This document shows positions 8,117 through 16,071 of a stretch of 64,000 nucleotides of DNA, in pieces. The DNA comes from Clostridia bacterium (GTDB lineage Bacteria; Bacillota; Clostridia; Oscillospirales; Acutalibacteraceae), in the NCBI GenBank assembly GCA_900766585.1, contig CAAFVV010000042.1, positions 45,187 through 109,186 on the forward strand, written 5' to 3'. Every line of letters starts with the position of its first letter. Within the stretch, counting starts at the first letter, position 1. A program made the translations under genes and the position numbers. Under the pieces are notes generated by a model. That model was not told the DNA's origin. It ran no database searches and saw nothing but the letters and a program-made list of their open reading frames with translations.

Positions 8117-9091
8117 TCAGATGGTATCGTCATCGTCATCCTGCGGCTGACGGGTGATCCGTTTGCCGCGGCGGAGCTGATCCTCGGAATACTGCTTCGG
8201 AATCTTCCGCTTGGAGGATTCCTCTTTTTCCGGCTCCTCCTGCACGGTACGCCCCATATCCTTGAAGATGACCTCATCCTCGTCAGTTTCCTGTGCCGCC
8301 TTTTCCTCCTCGCTCGGGTCAAGCGCCAGATCATGCCGCTGCTGCATATCCTCATGCGGATGCTCGGCATAATACGGGTCGATGATATGCTTCTGGATTA
8401 GCGGGAAGATCGTATACTGGATCAGCAGCGTGCGGAATCCGGGCACAACGGTGATCAGCAGAAATACCGCGATCACAATGCCGATCTGTCCGATCATGGC
8501 AATCAGGAAAAGCAGACCATAAACCAGCAGCATGGACAGGGCGATCAGCAGATTCTGCTTGATCCCCGCCATAGCAAAGATAAAGCTGTTGCGATACAGC
8601 TGCCGGAGAGAAAATTTGAACGTGATCAGCAGCATGTACTGATAATACTGCATGAAGATAAACAGGACATTGATCAGCACCATCAGGGAGAACGGAATGT
8701 ACTGCCAGATGGTCAGCTCCTGCCCCTCCGCCGCACGCGGAAAGTAAAAATACAGGGCATACGCCATAATCAGCTGCAAAACCGTGTTAATGATCCCGAC
8801 CGGGAGCGCCTGCTTCCAGTTCTTCTTCACGGTATCCCAAAAATCCGACCAGATAAACGCATGCTTCTGGCGGGCAAAATTTCGCCCGATAAAGGTCAGA
8901 CCGGCATTGGCAAGACCGGAGGTCAGCACCGGCACACTCAGCAAAGCTGCCAGGAGCGAAGCCTCGATCAGCTTCCAGAACTTGCGGAAATAGATCTCAA
9001 AAAAGACGACAAAGCCCCGCTTTTTCGGAGCATTCTTGTCCACGCCCGGTCCGACCTTGTTATAATCAAATAATCCGAAAAAACCGGCCAC
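8117..9091 (-). CDS. DUF624 (YesL-like) membrane protein
   Basis: A 324-residue integral membrane protein. The N-terminus MAGFFGLFDYNKVGPGV and the block SGLANAGLTFIGRNFARQKH (residues about 58-77) are DUF624/YesL hallmarks. About five to six hydrophobic helices span residues 38-230. The last 90 residues are a charged cytoplasmic tail rich in Glu, Asp and Lys ending QDDDDDTI, longer than in most family members. YesL-type proteins are often linked to sugar uptake loci but have no proven role. The start is GTG 9091 with AAGGGAGG upstream. It is the last gene of the queA-tgt-yajC-DUF3792-spoIIM run and follows spoIIM by about 40 bp. Confidence 0.8.
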   Translation of the reverse strand: MAGFFGLFDYNKVGPGVDKNAPKKRGFVVFFEIYFRKFWKLIEASLLAALLSVPVLTSGLANAGLTFIGRNFARQKHAFIWSDFWDTVKKNWKQALPVGIINTVLQLIMAYALYFYFPRAAEGQELTIWQYIPFSLMVLINVLFIFMQYYQYMLLITFKFSLRQLYRNSFIFAMAGIKQNLLIALSMLLVYGLLFLIAMIGQIGIVIAVFLLITVVPGFRTLLIQYTIFPLIQKHIIDPYYAEHPHEDMQQRHDLALDPSEEEKAAQETDEDEVIFKDMGRTVQEEPEKEESSKRKIPKQYSEDQLRRGKRITRQPQDDDDDTI

Positions 9092-9130
9092 CGATAGACC
9101 TCCCTTATGTTTTTACCGTCCGAAATAACG

Positions 9131-9754
9131 CTACAGCCACCGGCTGCAGATCATTCTCATCAATACATCCCATATCGCCGACGCCAGCGCAAACACGCCC
9201 GACGTCAGAAACCGCGCGCAATAGGCGCGGAATTCCAGCTGCAATCCGCCGCAATGTGCGGAAGCGGGGCGCAGCTGCGCCAAAAACAGCTGTGACATCC
9301 GCCGGCACTCGCCGCAGCAGCCGTCCAGCGCTCTGCGCATACACAGCACGCGCGGCAGCACGATAAGCAGCGCCCAGAAAACACCGTGCCAGCCCGCAGA
9401 ATACAGCTGCGCCAGCGTCAGCCCCGCCGCGGCTCCGTACAGCACCGGCAGCACCCACGACACCACAACACCGCAGGGGGACAGTCCGGTCAGAAACGCG
9501 GTCACGCAGAGCAGCAGCGGGAACAGAAGCCCGCTGCCCAGTGCGGATATCGCCGCGGAAAACGAAGGGGCAACCCCCTCCGTCGCCAGCATCGCCGTCA
9601 GTGCCGTCCGGGTCTCCGCCCCGACGCCGCAAAACAGCCGTACACCGCAGAAAATACCGACTGCCAAAAGGCAGTCGCCGCCCAAGCGGGAAAAAGGGAT
9701 CCGCACACGGCGGCTCTCCGCCTGTCCGTCGGCGGAATGAGACAACCAGTTCAC
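9131..9754 (-). CDS. spoIIM: Stage II sporulation protein M-like membrane protein
   Basis: A 207-residue protein with about five membrane helices. The central block FLTGLSPCGVVVSWVLPVLY, followed by GAAAGLTLAQLYSAGWHGVF and ALLIVLPRVL, matches the SpoIIM/DUF95 pattern (FLxGxSxxG..P....xxG...G, then a G-(V/L)-x(2-3)-L-P turn). SpoIIM works with SpoIID and SpoIIP in peptidoglycan breakdown during forespore engulfment, so it marks a spore-former. I chose GTG 9754 because TTGGAGG sits ten bases upstream; the frame is open 11 codons further, which would overlap nothing but lacks a ribosome site. The basic C-terminal region is unusually Cys/Arg-rich. Family call is by pattern, not by search. Confidence 0.65.
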   Translation of the reverse strand: MNWLSHSADGQAESRRVRIPFSRLGGDCLLAVGIFCGVRLFCGVGAETRTALTAMLATEGVAPSFSAAISALGSGLLFPLLLCVTAFLTGLSPCGVVVSWVLPVLYGAAAGLTLAQLYSAGWHGVFWALLIVLPRVLCMRRALDGCCGECRRMSQLFLAQLRPASAHCGGLQLEFRAYCARFLTSGVFALASAIWDVLMRMICSRWL

Positions 9755-9822
9755 AGCACACGCACCTCCAAGGATCGTATACTGCACTGTATGTCCGCGC
9801 GGGACAGGTTATGCCCCCATTT

Positions 9823-10218
9823 TTACCGGCGGCGCCCCACGCCGCAGACACCGCCGACCGCACCCGCAGCCAGCATCAGTCCCAGCTTTAAAAGTGCGAA
9901 GCCGCCGCGCAGCTGCCCGAGCAGCGAAAAGCCCGCCGCCATGACCGCCAGAAACAGGAGCAGACCGCAGAGTACACCGCAGACAAGTCCGTTTTCGCCG
10001 CGCAGGCGCGCCGATACAAAACCGCCCACGGCTGCACCGACGACGGCTGCCGACACCGCAAGAGGCGTCACTGCCGGTTTAGGTACATCCCCTGCCGCCA
10101 GCACCGCTGCCATAAGCAGCAGTAAAAGCAGACAAACGGCCACCCCCGCCAATGCCCCCCACAGTAACGGCCGCACCCAGCGGTATGCCGTGGACGAATC
10201 ATTTTGTTTTGCTCGCAT
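9823..10218 (-). CDS. TIGR04086 / DUF3792 family membrane protein
   Basis: A 131-residue protein with four clear membrane helices (about 16-40, 50-70, 77-97, 105-125) rich in Gly, Ala and Leu. The motif VVGAAVGGFVSARLRGENGLVCGVLCGLL in the middle is typical of this family, which is commonly found next to yajC and tgt in Clostridia. It has no known function. GGAGGAGTGCGTT precedes the ATG. It lies between yajC and the SpoIIM-like gene on the same strand. Confidence 0.8.
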   Translation of the reverse strand: MRAKQNDSSTAYRWVRPLLWGALAGVAVCLLLLLLMAAVLAAGDVPKPAVTPLAVSAAVVGAAVGGFVSARLRGENGLVCGVLCGLLLFLAVMAAGFSLLGQLRGGFALLKLGLMLAAGAVGGVCGVGRRR

Positions 10219-10313
10219 AACGCACTCCTCCGCTCTTAGCCTAACGGGCTACACGGCCATCCTATGCGGAGGGGGGCTGTGTTATACCTTGTCACATACC
10301 GAAACGACGGAGA

Positions 10314-10691
10314 TTAATCCTCATCGTCATCGTCGTCATCATCGGTCTCGGTGTTGTCATGCACCGTCAGACACTCCTGAAGCGCCCATTTCTTGATGGA
10401 CATTTTGCTCCGGTCGGCACCGGTCTCGATGATCAGCGTATCCTCCTTGACGTTGACGACGCGGCCGCAGATGCCGCCGATGGTCACGATCTCGTCGCCG
10501 ACACGGATACTGTTGCGCATTTTCTGCTCTTCTTTACGCTTTTTGTTCTGCGGGCGGATCATGACGAAGTACATCACCACGAACACGATAACCAGCATAA
10601 ACAGGGTAGAATACTGATACCACCAGGGAACATCCTGCTGTGTACCGGCAGCCCCCGATACCTCATTTGCCATTAACATCCAATTCAACAT
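10314..10691 (-). CDS. yajC: Sec translocase accessory subunit YajC
   Basis: A 125-residue protein with one membrane helix (about residues 23-43, LFMLVIVFVVMYFVMIRPQ) followed by the strongly conserved YajC block RPQNKKRKEEQKMRNSIRVGD, EIVTIGGICGRVV and KEDTLIIETG. YajC joins SecDF and YidC in the membrane protein export machinery. An acidic tail of Asp residues closes it. The ATG at 10691 is fixed by AGGAGGTGTCCC directly upstream; an in-frame upstream start would be eight codons longer without a ribosome site. The tgt-yajC neighbourhood is conserved across bacteria. It has its own promoter (10718-10746). Confidence 0.95.
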   Translation of the reverse strand: MLNWMLMANEVSGAAGTQQDVPWWYQYSTLFMLVIVFVVMYFVMIRPQNKKRKEEQKMRNSIRVGDEIVTIGGICGRVVNVKEDTLIIETGADRSKMSIKKWALQECLTVHDNTETDDDDDDDED

Positions 10692-10717
10692 GGGACACCT
10701 CCTAATAGAATACACCT

Positions 10718-10746
10718 ATTATACCGAGTATGCAGAGGAATTGCAA
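10718..10746 (-). promoter_or_regulatory. Sigma-A promoter of yajC
   Basis: Minus strand TTGCAA (10746-10741), 17-bp spacer, TATAAT (10723-10718), about 20 nt before the yajC ribosome site. Confidence 0.75.
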
Positions 10747-10792
10747 CCCTGATATAAAAAATTTACAAATAAAAACAAGGAATCTTCGCGCT

Positions 10793-11920
10793 TCAGATCC
10801 GCCGGTCCAGCCTGCCGGTATAGGTGCGGTAAAATTCGTCAAATGTTCCGCCATCCAATGCCGCACGGATCCGCTCGACCAGCGTGTTGTAAAAATACAG
10901 ATTGTGCATCACGCAGAGGCGCATCGCCAGCATCTCCCCCGCCTTGAACAGATGATGGATATAGGCGCGGCTGTGGCGGCGGCAGGTCGGGCAGTCGCAC
11001 TGCGGATCCAGCGGCTCCTCGTCCGTGGCATATTTGCTGTTGAGCATATTCCGTCTGCCGTCCCAGGTGAACACATGGCCGTGTCGGGCGTTGCGGGCGG
11101 GCATCACACAGTCAAACAGATCCACGCCGTGGTATACGCCCTCGATAATATTCTCCGGCGTGCCGACGCCCATCAGATAGCGCGGCTTGTCTTCCGGCAT
11201 ATGCGGCTCGACCTGCTCGATCACATGGTACATCACCTCTGCCGGCTCGCCGACGGCGAGACCGCCGATCGCGTAGCCGTCCAGCTGCAGATCGGCGATC
11301 TGCTTCATATGCTCCACGCGCAGGTCATCAAACGTGCAGCCCTGATTGATACCAAACAGCAGCTGATGCGGATTGATCGTGTCGGGCAGGCGATTTAGCC
11401 GCCGCATCTCCTCCCGGCAGCGCACGAGCCAGCGGGTCGTGCGGGCACAGGAGGCCTTGGCATAGCTGTATTCTGCCGGATTTTCCACACATTCGTCAAA
11501 CGCCATCGCAATGGTCGATCCGAGATTCGACTGAATACGCATACTCTCCTCCGGCCCGATAAACAGCCTTCTGCCGTCGATGTGGGAGGCAAATTCCACG
11601 CCCTCCTCGCGGATCCTGCGCAGATTGGCAAGGGAAAACACCTGAAATCCGCCGCTGTCGGTCAGGATCGGTCCGTCCCACCCCGTAAACCGGTGCAGAC
11701 CGCCGAGCGTTTTCACCGTTTCGTCGCCGGGACGCAGATGCAGATGATAGGTGTTGCAGAGCTGCACCTGACATTTCAGCTCTTTCAGGTCGTATGCCGA
11801 CACAGCGCCCTTGATCGCGCCGCAGGTCGCCACATTCATAAACGCCGGTGTCATCACCGTGCCGTGCGGCGTGTCAAAACGCCCCAGGCGTGCCCGGCCC
11901 TCTGTTTTGATAACTGTCAT
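10793..11920 (-). CDS. tgt: tRNA-guanine(34) transglycosylase
   Basis: A 375-residue enzyme that exchanges guanine at position 34 of GUN-anticodon tRNAs for preQ1, an early step of queuosine synthesis. The substrate-binding DSGGFQ has Asp at 88. The GGLAVGE loop is near 219-225, and VDLFDCVMPARNARHG at 266-281 contains the nucleophilic Asp. The zinc site is C308-x-C310-x2-C313 plus H339. Length is normal for bacterial Tgt. AAAGGGG precedes the ATG. It follows queA by 22 bp, and the two act in consecutive queuosine steps, so one transcript is likely. Confidence 0.97.
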   Translation of the reverse strand: MTVIKTEGRARLGRFDTPHGTVMTPAFMNVATCGAIKGAVSAYDLKELKCQVQLCNTYHLHLRPGDETVKTLGGLHRFTGWDGPILTDSGGFQVFSLANLRRIREEGVEFASHIDGRRLFIGPEESMRIQSNLGSTIAMAFDECVENPAEYSYAKASCARTTRWLVRCREEMRRLNRLPDTINPHQLLFGINQGCTFDDLRVEHMKQIADLQLDGYAIGGLAVGEPAEVMYHVIEQVEPHMPEDKPRYLMGVGTPENIIEGVYHGVDLFDCVMPARNARHGHVFTWDGRRNMLNSKYATDEEPLDPQCDCPTCRRHSRAYIHHLFKAGEMLAMRLCVMHNLYFYNTLVERIRAALDGGTFDEFYRTYTGRLDRRI

Positions 11921-11942
11921 GGTATTCCCCTTTACAGTGCTG

Positions 11943-12977
11943 TTATTGAATCAGCATGGCATCGCCAAAGCTGAAAAAGCGATAGCGCTCCGCCACGGCA
12001 TGCCGGTAGGCATCCATCGTATGGGTATAGCCCGCAAATGCCGACACGAGCATGATCAGTGTGCTCTCCGGCAGATGGAAATTTGTAATCAGCCCATCCA
12101 GCAGCTTGAAGGTATAGCCGGGATAGATAAAGATCTCGGTGTAGCCCTCCTGCGGGTGAACCAGACCGTCCTCGCCGACGCCGATGCTTTCAAGCGTGCG
12201 GCAGCTTGTCGTGCCGACCGCGATCACCCGTCCGCCCGCCGCGCGGGTCTCATTGATAAGCTGCGCCGTCTTTTCCGGCAGCTCATAGTGCTCGGCATGC
12301 ATTTTATGTTCCGTAATGTCATCCACCTTTACAGGACGGAAGGTGCCGAGACCGACGTGCAGCGTCACATAGCCGATGCGTACACCCTGCTCCTGCAGCC
12401 GCGCAAGCAGCTCCTGCGTAAAATGCAGTCCCGCAGTCGGCGCAGCGGCAGAGCCGAGCTCGCGCGAATACACGGTCTGGTAGCTTTCCTTGTCCGCAAG
12501 GCGCTTTTTGATATAGGGCGGCAGCGGCATTTCGCCGATTTTTTCAAGCAGCGCAAAGAAGCTGCCCTCATAGGAGAAGCGCACCAAGCGGTTGCCGCCC
12601 TCCAGAACGGACAGCACCTCTGCCGTCAGCAGCCCGTCACCAAACTCAAGGATATCGCCCGGTCTGGCTTTGCGGCCGGGGCCGGCAAGTGCCTCCCAGA
12701 CATCCTGCTCCCGCTGGTTCAGCAGCAGAAGCTCCACCGCGCCGCCCGTCGGCTTGCGGCGGCCGTACAGCCGCGCGGGCAGCACGCGGCTGTCGTTGAG
12801 GATCAGGCAGTCGCCCGGCTTCAGATATTCCGTGATATCGGAAAAGCGGCGATCCTCAATCGCTCCCGTTTCGCGGGACAGCACGAGCAGCCGCGCGGCA
12901 TCCCGCGGTTCTGCCGGTTCCTGGGCGATCAGCTCAGGCGGCAGATCAAAGAAAAAATCCTGACGGTTCATGGACAT
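11943..12977 (-). CDS. queA: S-adenosylmethionine:tRNA ribosyltransferase-isomerase
   Basis: A 344-residue enzyme that transfers and isomerises the ribosyl part of SAM onto preQ1 in tRNA to give epoxyqueuosine. It begins [19 protein letters not shown], followed by [11 protein letters not shown], the QueA signature region. Further motifs are [13 protein letters not shown] (about 70-82), [25 protein letters not shown], and the C-terminal [18 protein letters not shown]. The ATG at 12977 is used because GGAAAGGG lies seven bases upstream and this gives the usual family length; the open frame extends 57 codons further into the promoter region. It heads the leftward operon with tgt. Confidence 0.96.
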   Translation of the reverse strand: MSMNRQDFFFDLPPELIAQEPAEPRDAARLLVLSRETGAIEDRRFSDITEYLKPGDCLILNDSRVLPARLYGRRKPTGGAVELLLLNQREQDVWEALAGPGRKARPGDILEFGDGLLTAEVLSVLEGGNRLVRFSYEGSFFALLEKIGEMPLPPYIKKRLADKESYQTVYSRELGSAAAPTAGLHFTQELLARLQEQGVRIGYVTLHVGLGTFRPVKVDDITEHKMHAEHYELPEKTAQLINETRAAGGRVIAVGTTSCRTLESIGVGEDGLVHPQEGYTEIFIYPGYTFKLLDGLITNFHLPESTLIMLVSAFAGYTHTMDAYRHAVAERYRFFSFGDAMLIQ

Positions 12978-13041
12978 ATTTGCACCCTTTCCGTGATACA
13001 GTGGTAGAAAGCAGCTGCCGCGTGTTTTTTCGGAATAGCGA

Positions 13042-13070
13042 TTGACTTTACCGCGGACAGATGGTAGAAT
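13042..13070 (+). promoter_or_regulatory. Sigma-A promoter of the asd-dapA-dapB operon
   Basis: TTGACT (13042-13047), 17-bp spacer, TAGAAT (13065-13070), predicting a leader of about 118 nt. That leader is too short for a lysine riboswitch and I see no such fold. Confidence 0.65.
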
Positions 13071-13108
13071 AAAGAGAATGAAAGTGTTCCTGTGCTTTTT
13101 CGGCACAA

Positions 13109-13123
13109 AAGGTATTATACCTT
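13109..13123. promoter_or_regulatory. Palindrome AAGGTATTATACCTT over the queA -10
   Basis: Perfect 7+1+7 inverted repeat that contains the queA -10 box and lies in the asd leader. A protein bound here could affect both divergent operons. Confidence 0.4.
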
Positions 13124-13142
13124 GCTTTCGCCGGCTTTTCAA
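13114..13142 (-). promoter_or_regulatory. Sigma-A promoter of queA
   Basis: Minus strand TTGAAA (13142-13137), 17-bp spacer, TATAAT (13119-13114). It lies within the asd leader, so the two divergent transcripts overlap at their 5' ends. Confidence 0.75.
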
Positions 13143-13194
13143 CTGCATTTTTTGCTTTTGACCGGAATTCCGTCATAAGGATGTGTCAGTTATC

Positions 13195-14271
13195 ATGAAA
13201 ACTTACTCCGTCGGTATCATCGGCTGCACCGGCATGGTCGGTCAGCGCTTTGTCACGCTGCTTGCCGATCATCCGTGGTTTCACATTACCGCGCTGGCTG
13301 CCAGCGCCCGCTCCGCAGGGAAAACCTACGCCGAGGCGATCGGCGACCGCTGGGCAATGACCAAGCCCATGCCGGAATCCGTGCGCGATATGCCGGTCAT
13401 GGACGCCGCCGACGTGAAAGCGGTCGCGGACAAGGTCGATTTCGTGTTCTGTGCAGTCAACATGCCCAAGGCGGAGATCAAGGCGCTTGAGGAGGCATAT
13501 GCCAAGGCGGAGTGCCCGGTCATCTCCAACAACAGCGCCAACCGCCATACGCCGGATGTGCCGATGGTCATCCCCGAGCTGAACGCCGACCACCTCGCCG
13601 TGATTCCGGCACAGCGGCAGCGTCTCGGCACCAAGCGCGGCTTTATCGCCGTTAAGTCCAACTGCTCGCTGCAAAGCTATGTCCCTGCGCTGTTCCCGCT
13701 GCGCAAATTCGGCGTCAAGGACGTACTCGTCTGCACCTATCAGGCCATCTCCGGCGCCGGAAAGACCTTTGCCCGCTGGCCGGAAATGGTGGACAACATG
13801 ATCCCCTATATCGGCGGAGAGGAGGAAAAATCCGAGCAGGAGCCGCTGAAGATCTGGGGACATGTGGAAAACGGCGTGATCGTCGAAGCCGACTCCCCCG
13901 CTTTTACGGCACAGTGCCTGCGCGTGCCGGTCAGCGACGGTCATTTTGCCGCCGTATTCTGCCGCTTTACCGACAAGCCGACCAAGCAGGAAATTCTCGA
14001 CACCTGGGCATCGTTTAAAGGCAGAGCGCAGGAGCTTGACCTGCCGAGCGCGCCCAAGCAGTTCCTTCACTATTTCGAGGAGCCGGATATGCCGCAGACG
14101 CGGCTGCACCGCGACCTTGAGGGCGGCATGGCGATCTCGCTCGGCCGTCTGCGCGAGGACAGCCAGTATGACTATAAGTTTGTCGGTCTTTCCCACAACA
14201 CCCTGCGCGGAGCCGCGGGCGGCGGCGTGCTGCTCGCCGAGCTGCTCTGCGCCGAAGGCTATATGGATTGA
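13195..14271 (+). CDS. asd: Aspartate-semialdehyde dehydrogenase (archaeal/fungal type)
   Basis: A 358-residue enzyme that reduces aspartyl phosphate to aspartate semialdehyde with NADPH, the branch point to lysine/diaminopimelate, threonine and methionine. The NADP loop GIIGCTGMVGQRF is near the N-terminus; the catalytic cysteine is C157 in KSNCSLQS. YQAISGAGK and the C-terminal SHNTLRGAAGGGVLLAEL complete the family pattern. The long insertion pattern and length fit the archaeal/fungal-like subgroup seen in many Clostridia. I use ATG 13195; AAGGA is 13 bases upstream, rather far, but the in-frame GTG at 13183 is too close to it. First gene of the asd-dapA-dapB operon. Confidence 0.95.
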   Translation: MKTYSVGIIGCTGMVGQRFVTLLADHPWFHITALAASARSAGKTYAEAIGDRWAMTKPMPESVRDMPVMDAADVKAVADKVDFVFCAVNMPKAEIKALEEAYAKAECPVISNNSANRHTPDVPMVIPELNADHLAVIPAQRQRLGTKRGFIAVKSNCSLQSYVPALFPLRKFGVKDVLVCTYQAISGAGKTFARWPEMVDNMIPYIGGEEEKSEQEPLKIWGHVENGVIVEADSPAFTAQCLRVPVSDGHFAAVFCRFTDKPTKQEILDTWASFKGRAQELDLPSAPKQFLHYFEEPDMPQTRLHRDLEGGMAISLGRLREDSQYDYKFVGLSHNTLRGAAGGGVLLAELLCAEGYMD

Positions 14272-14298
14272 TCCGCGAAGAAAAAGGAGGCTGCCGTT

Positions 14299-15189
14299 AT
14301 GTCAAAACCGACCGTATTCACCGGCGCGGGCGTGGCACTGGTCACGCCGATGCACCCAAACGGTCAGGTCAACCACGAAAAAATGGCTGAGCTGATCGAC
14401 TGGCAGATCGCCGAAGGCACCGACGCCATTCTCTCCTGCGGCACGACCGGCGAAAATGCCACCATGTCCATTGAGGAGCATCTGGCGGCGCTGCGCACCG
14501 CCATTGACGCAACCGCACACCGCGTGCCGCTGATTGCCGGTACCGGCTCGAACGACACTGCGTTTGCCATCAACACCAGCCGCGAGGCAGAGGCTATGGG
14601 CGCGGACGCCGTTTTGGTGGTGACGCCCTATTACAATAAGACCTCTCAGCGCGGTCTGATGGCGCACTATCGCGCCATTTCCGAGGCGATTCCCCGCACG
14701 CCGATCATTCTGTACAACGTCCCCTCCCGCACCGGCGTCAACATCAAGCCGGAAACGGTGGCGGCGCTCTACCGCGAGCTGCCCAACGTTGTCGGCATCA
14801 AGCAGGCCAACGGCGACCTGTCCTCCGTAGCGCAGATCGCCGCACTTTGCGACATCGACATCTACTCGGGCAATGATGATCAGATCGTCCCCATTCTGTC
14901 GCTCGGCGGCAAGGGCGTGCTGTCTGTGCTGTCCAATGTAGCGCCGCGTGAGACGCACGACATCTGTGCCGCCTGGTTTGCGGGCGATCCGGACAAAAGC
15001 CGCCGCCTGCAGCTTGAGTGGCTGGATCTTGCGAACGCGCTGTTCTCTGATGTCAACCCCATTCCGGTCAAGGAGGCGCTGAACCTGATGGGCAAAGCGG
15101 TCGGCGACTGCCGTCTGCCGCTGTATCCCATGGAGGAGCGCGCCCGCGCCGCTCTCGCCTCTGTTCTGGAGGCTCACCATCTGCGATAA
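14299..15189 (+). CDS. dapA: 4-hydroxy-tetrahydrodipicolinate synthase
   Basis: A 296-residue TIM-barrel aldolase that condenses pyruvate with aspartate semialdehyde, the first committed step to diaminopimelate and lysine. The Schiff-base lysine is K168 (VVGIKQANGD), with catalytic Y139 (ILYNVPSRTG) and GTTGE at 48-52. VTPYYNK at 108-114 is also typical. AAGGAGG precedes the ATG, 28 bp after asd. Normal length, all key residues present. Confidence 0.97.
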   Translation: MSKPTVFTGAGVALVTPMHPNGQVNHEKMAELIDWQIAEGTDAILSCGTTGENATMSIEEHLAALRTAIDATAHRVPLIAGTGSNDTAFAINTSREAEAMGADAVLVVTPYYNKTSQRGLMAHYRAISEAIPRTPIILYNVPSRTGVNIKPETVAALYRELPNVVGIKQANGDLSSVAQIAALCDIDIYSGNDDQIVPILSLGGKGVLSVLSNVAPRETHDICAAWFAGDPDKSRRLQLEWLDLANALFSDVNPIPVKEALNLMGKAVGDCRLPLYPMEERARAALASVLEAHHLR

Positions 15190-15202
15190 GGAGTTCTTTT
15201 CC

Positions 15203-15952
15203 ATGACAAAAATTCTACTCTCCGGCTGCTTCGGCAAAATGGGCCGCGTCATCGCCGACTGCGTGCAGGGGCGCAACGATTGTACGATCGTCGCCGGCAT
15301 TGACGTTTCAACCGGCACGGCGGCGTTTCCCGTGTTTTCCTCCTTTGCCGACTGCACGGCAAAAGCGGATGTCGTGATTGATTTTTCCCATCCGTCCTGC
15401 CTATCGCCGCTTCTGGAATACTGCCGCGCTCACCGTCTGCCCGCCGTGATTGCCACGACCGGTTTTTCTCCCGAGCAGGTGACCGCCATCCATGCCGCGG
15501 CGACGGCTATCCCGATCTTCTTCAGCGCCAACATGTCCATCGGCATCGCCATGCTGACCGCGCTCGCCAAAAAGGCGGCGGCCGTGCTCGGCACCGATTT
15601 TGACATTGAGATCGTGGAAAAGCACCACAATCAAAAGCTGGATGCCCCCTCCGGTACTGCCATGATGCTGGCAGATGCGCTGAAAAGCGTGCGCGAGGGG
15701 CAGACCGAGTTTGTCTTTGAGCGCCATTCCGTGCGGCAGAAGCGCCGCACGGAGGAGATCGGCATTTCCTCCGTGCGCGGCGGCACCATTGTCGGCGAGC
15801 ACGATGTGATCTTTGCGGGTCACGACGAGGTCATCACCCTCTCCCACTCCGCCCAGTCGAAGGAAATTTTTGCCGTCGGCGCCGTCAATGCCGCCCGCTT
15901 CCTCGCGGGACAGGCGCCGGGGCTGTATGACATGACCGCCATGATGGCATAA
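15203..15952 (+). CDS. dapB: 4-hydroxy-tetrahydrodipicolinate reductase
   Basis: A 249-residue NAD(P)H enzyme that reduces the DapA product. The nucleotide-binding loop GCFGKMGR is at 8-15. The active-site block EIVEKHHNQKLDAPSGTA (about 136-153) holds the catalytic His pair and Lys. The C-terminal RGGTIVGEHDVIFAG is the domain hinge of the family. ATAAGGAG precedes the ATG, 13 bp after dapA. Last gene of the operon, followed by a strong terminator. Confidence 0.97.
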   Translation: MTKILLSGCFGKMGRVIADCVQGRNDCTIVAGIDVSTGTAAFPVFSSFADCTAKADVVIDFSHPSCLSPLLEYCRAHRLPAVIATTGFSPEQVTAIHAAATAIPIFFSANMSIGIAMLTALAKKAAAVLGTDFDIEIVEKHHNQKLDAPSGTAMMLADALKSVREGQTEFVFERHSVRQKRRTEEIGISSVRGGTIVGEHDVIFAGHDEVITLSHSAQSKEIFAVGAVNAARFLAGQAPGLYDMTAMMA

Positions 15953-15974
15953 TCAATCGGTCATAACTGCCGAA

Positions 15975-16016
15975 AGACCCGTACCGAAGCAGACGCTTCG
16001 GTACAGGTCTTTTTTT
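15975..16016 (+). terminator. Rho-independent terminator after dapB
   Basis: Stem AGACC-GTACCGAAGC / GCTTCGGTAC-GGTCT with one internal mismatch, loop AGAC, then seven T. Confidence 0.9.
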
Positions 16017-16071
16017 ACTTTCCCGGCATCGCCGTTTAAGGATAAGGTCGGGCAAGCGTAATGCGCTCCGT

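Noticed and set aside
9105..9863. 252-codon frame on the minus strand overlapping the SpoIIM-like gene
   Set aside because: It is out of frame with a better membrane protein that has a ribosome site; its Arg/Gly/Ala-rich composition is typical of shadow frames in GC-rich DNA.
11811..13007. 398-codon plus-strand frame over queA
   Set aside because: Antisense to queA, which has all family motifs; the frame has no domain and no ribosome site.
13071..13194. Possible lysine riboswitch or T-box before asd
   Set aside because: The leader is only about 118 nt and shows neither the lysine-riboswitch core nor a T-box sequence or terminator/antiterminator pair.
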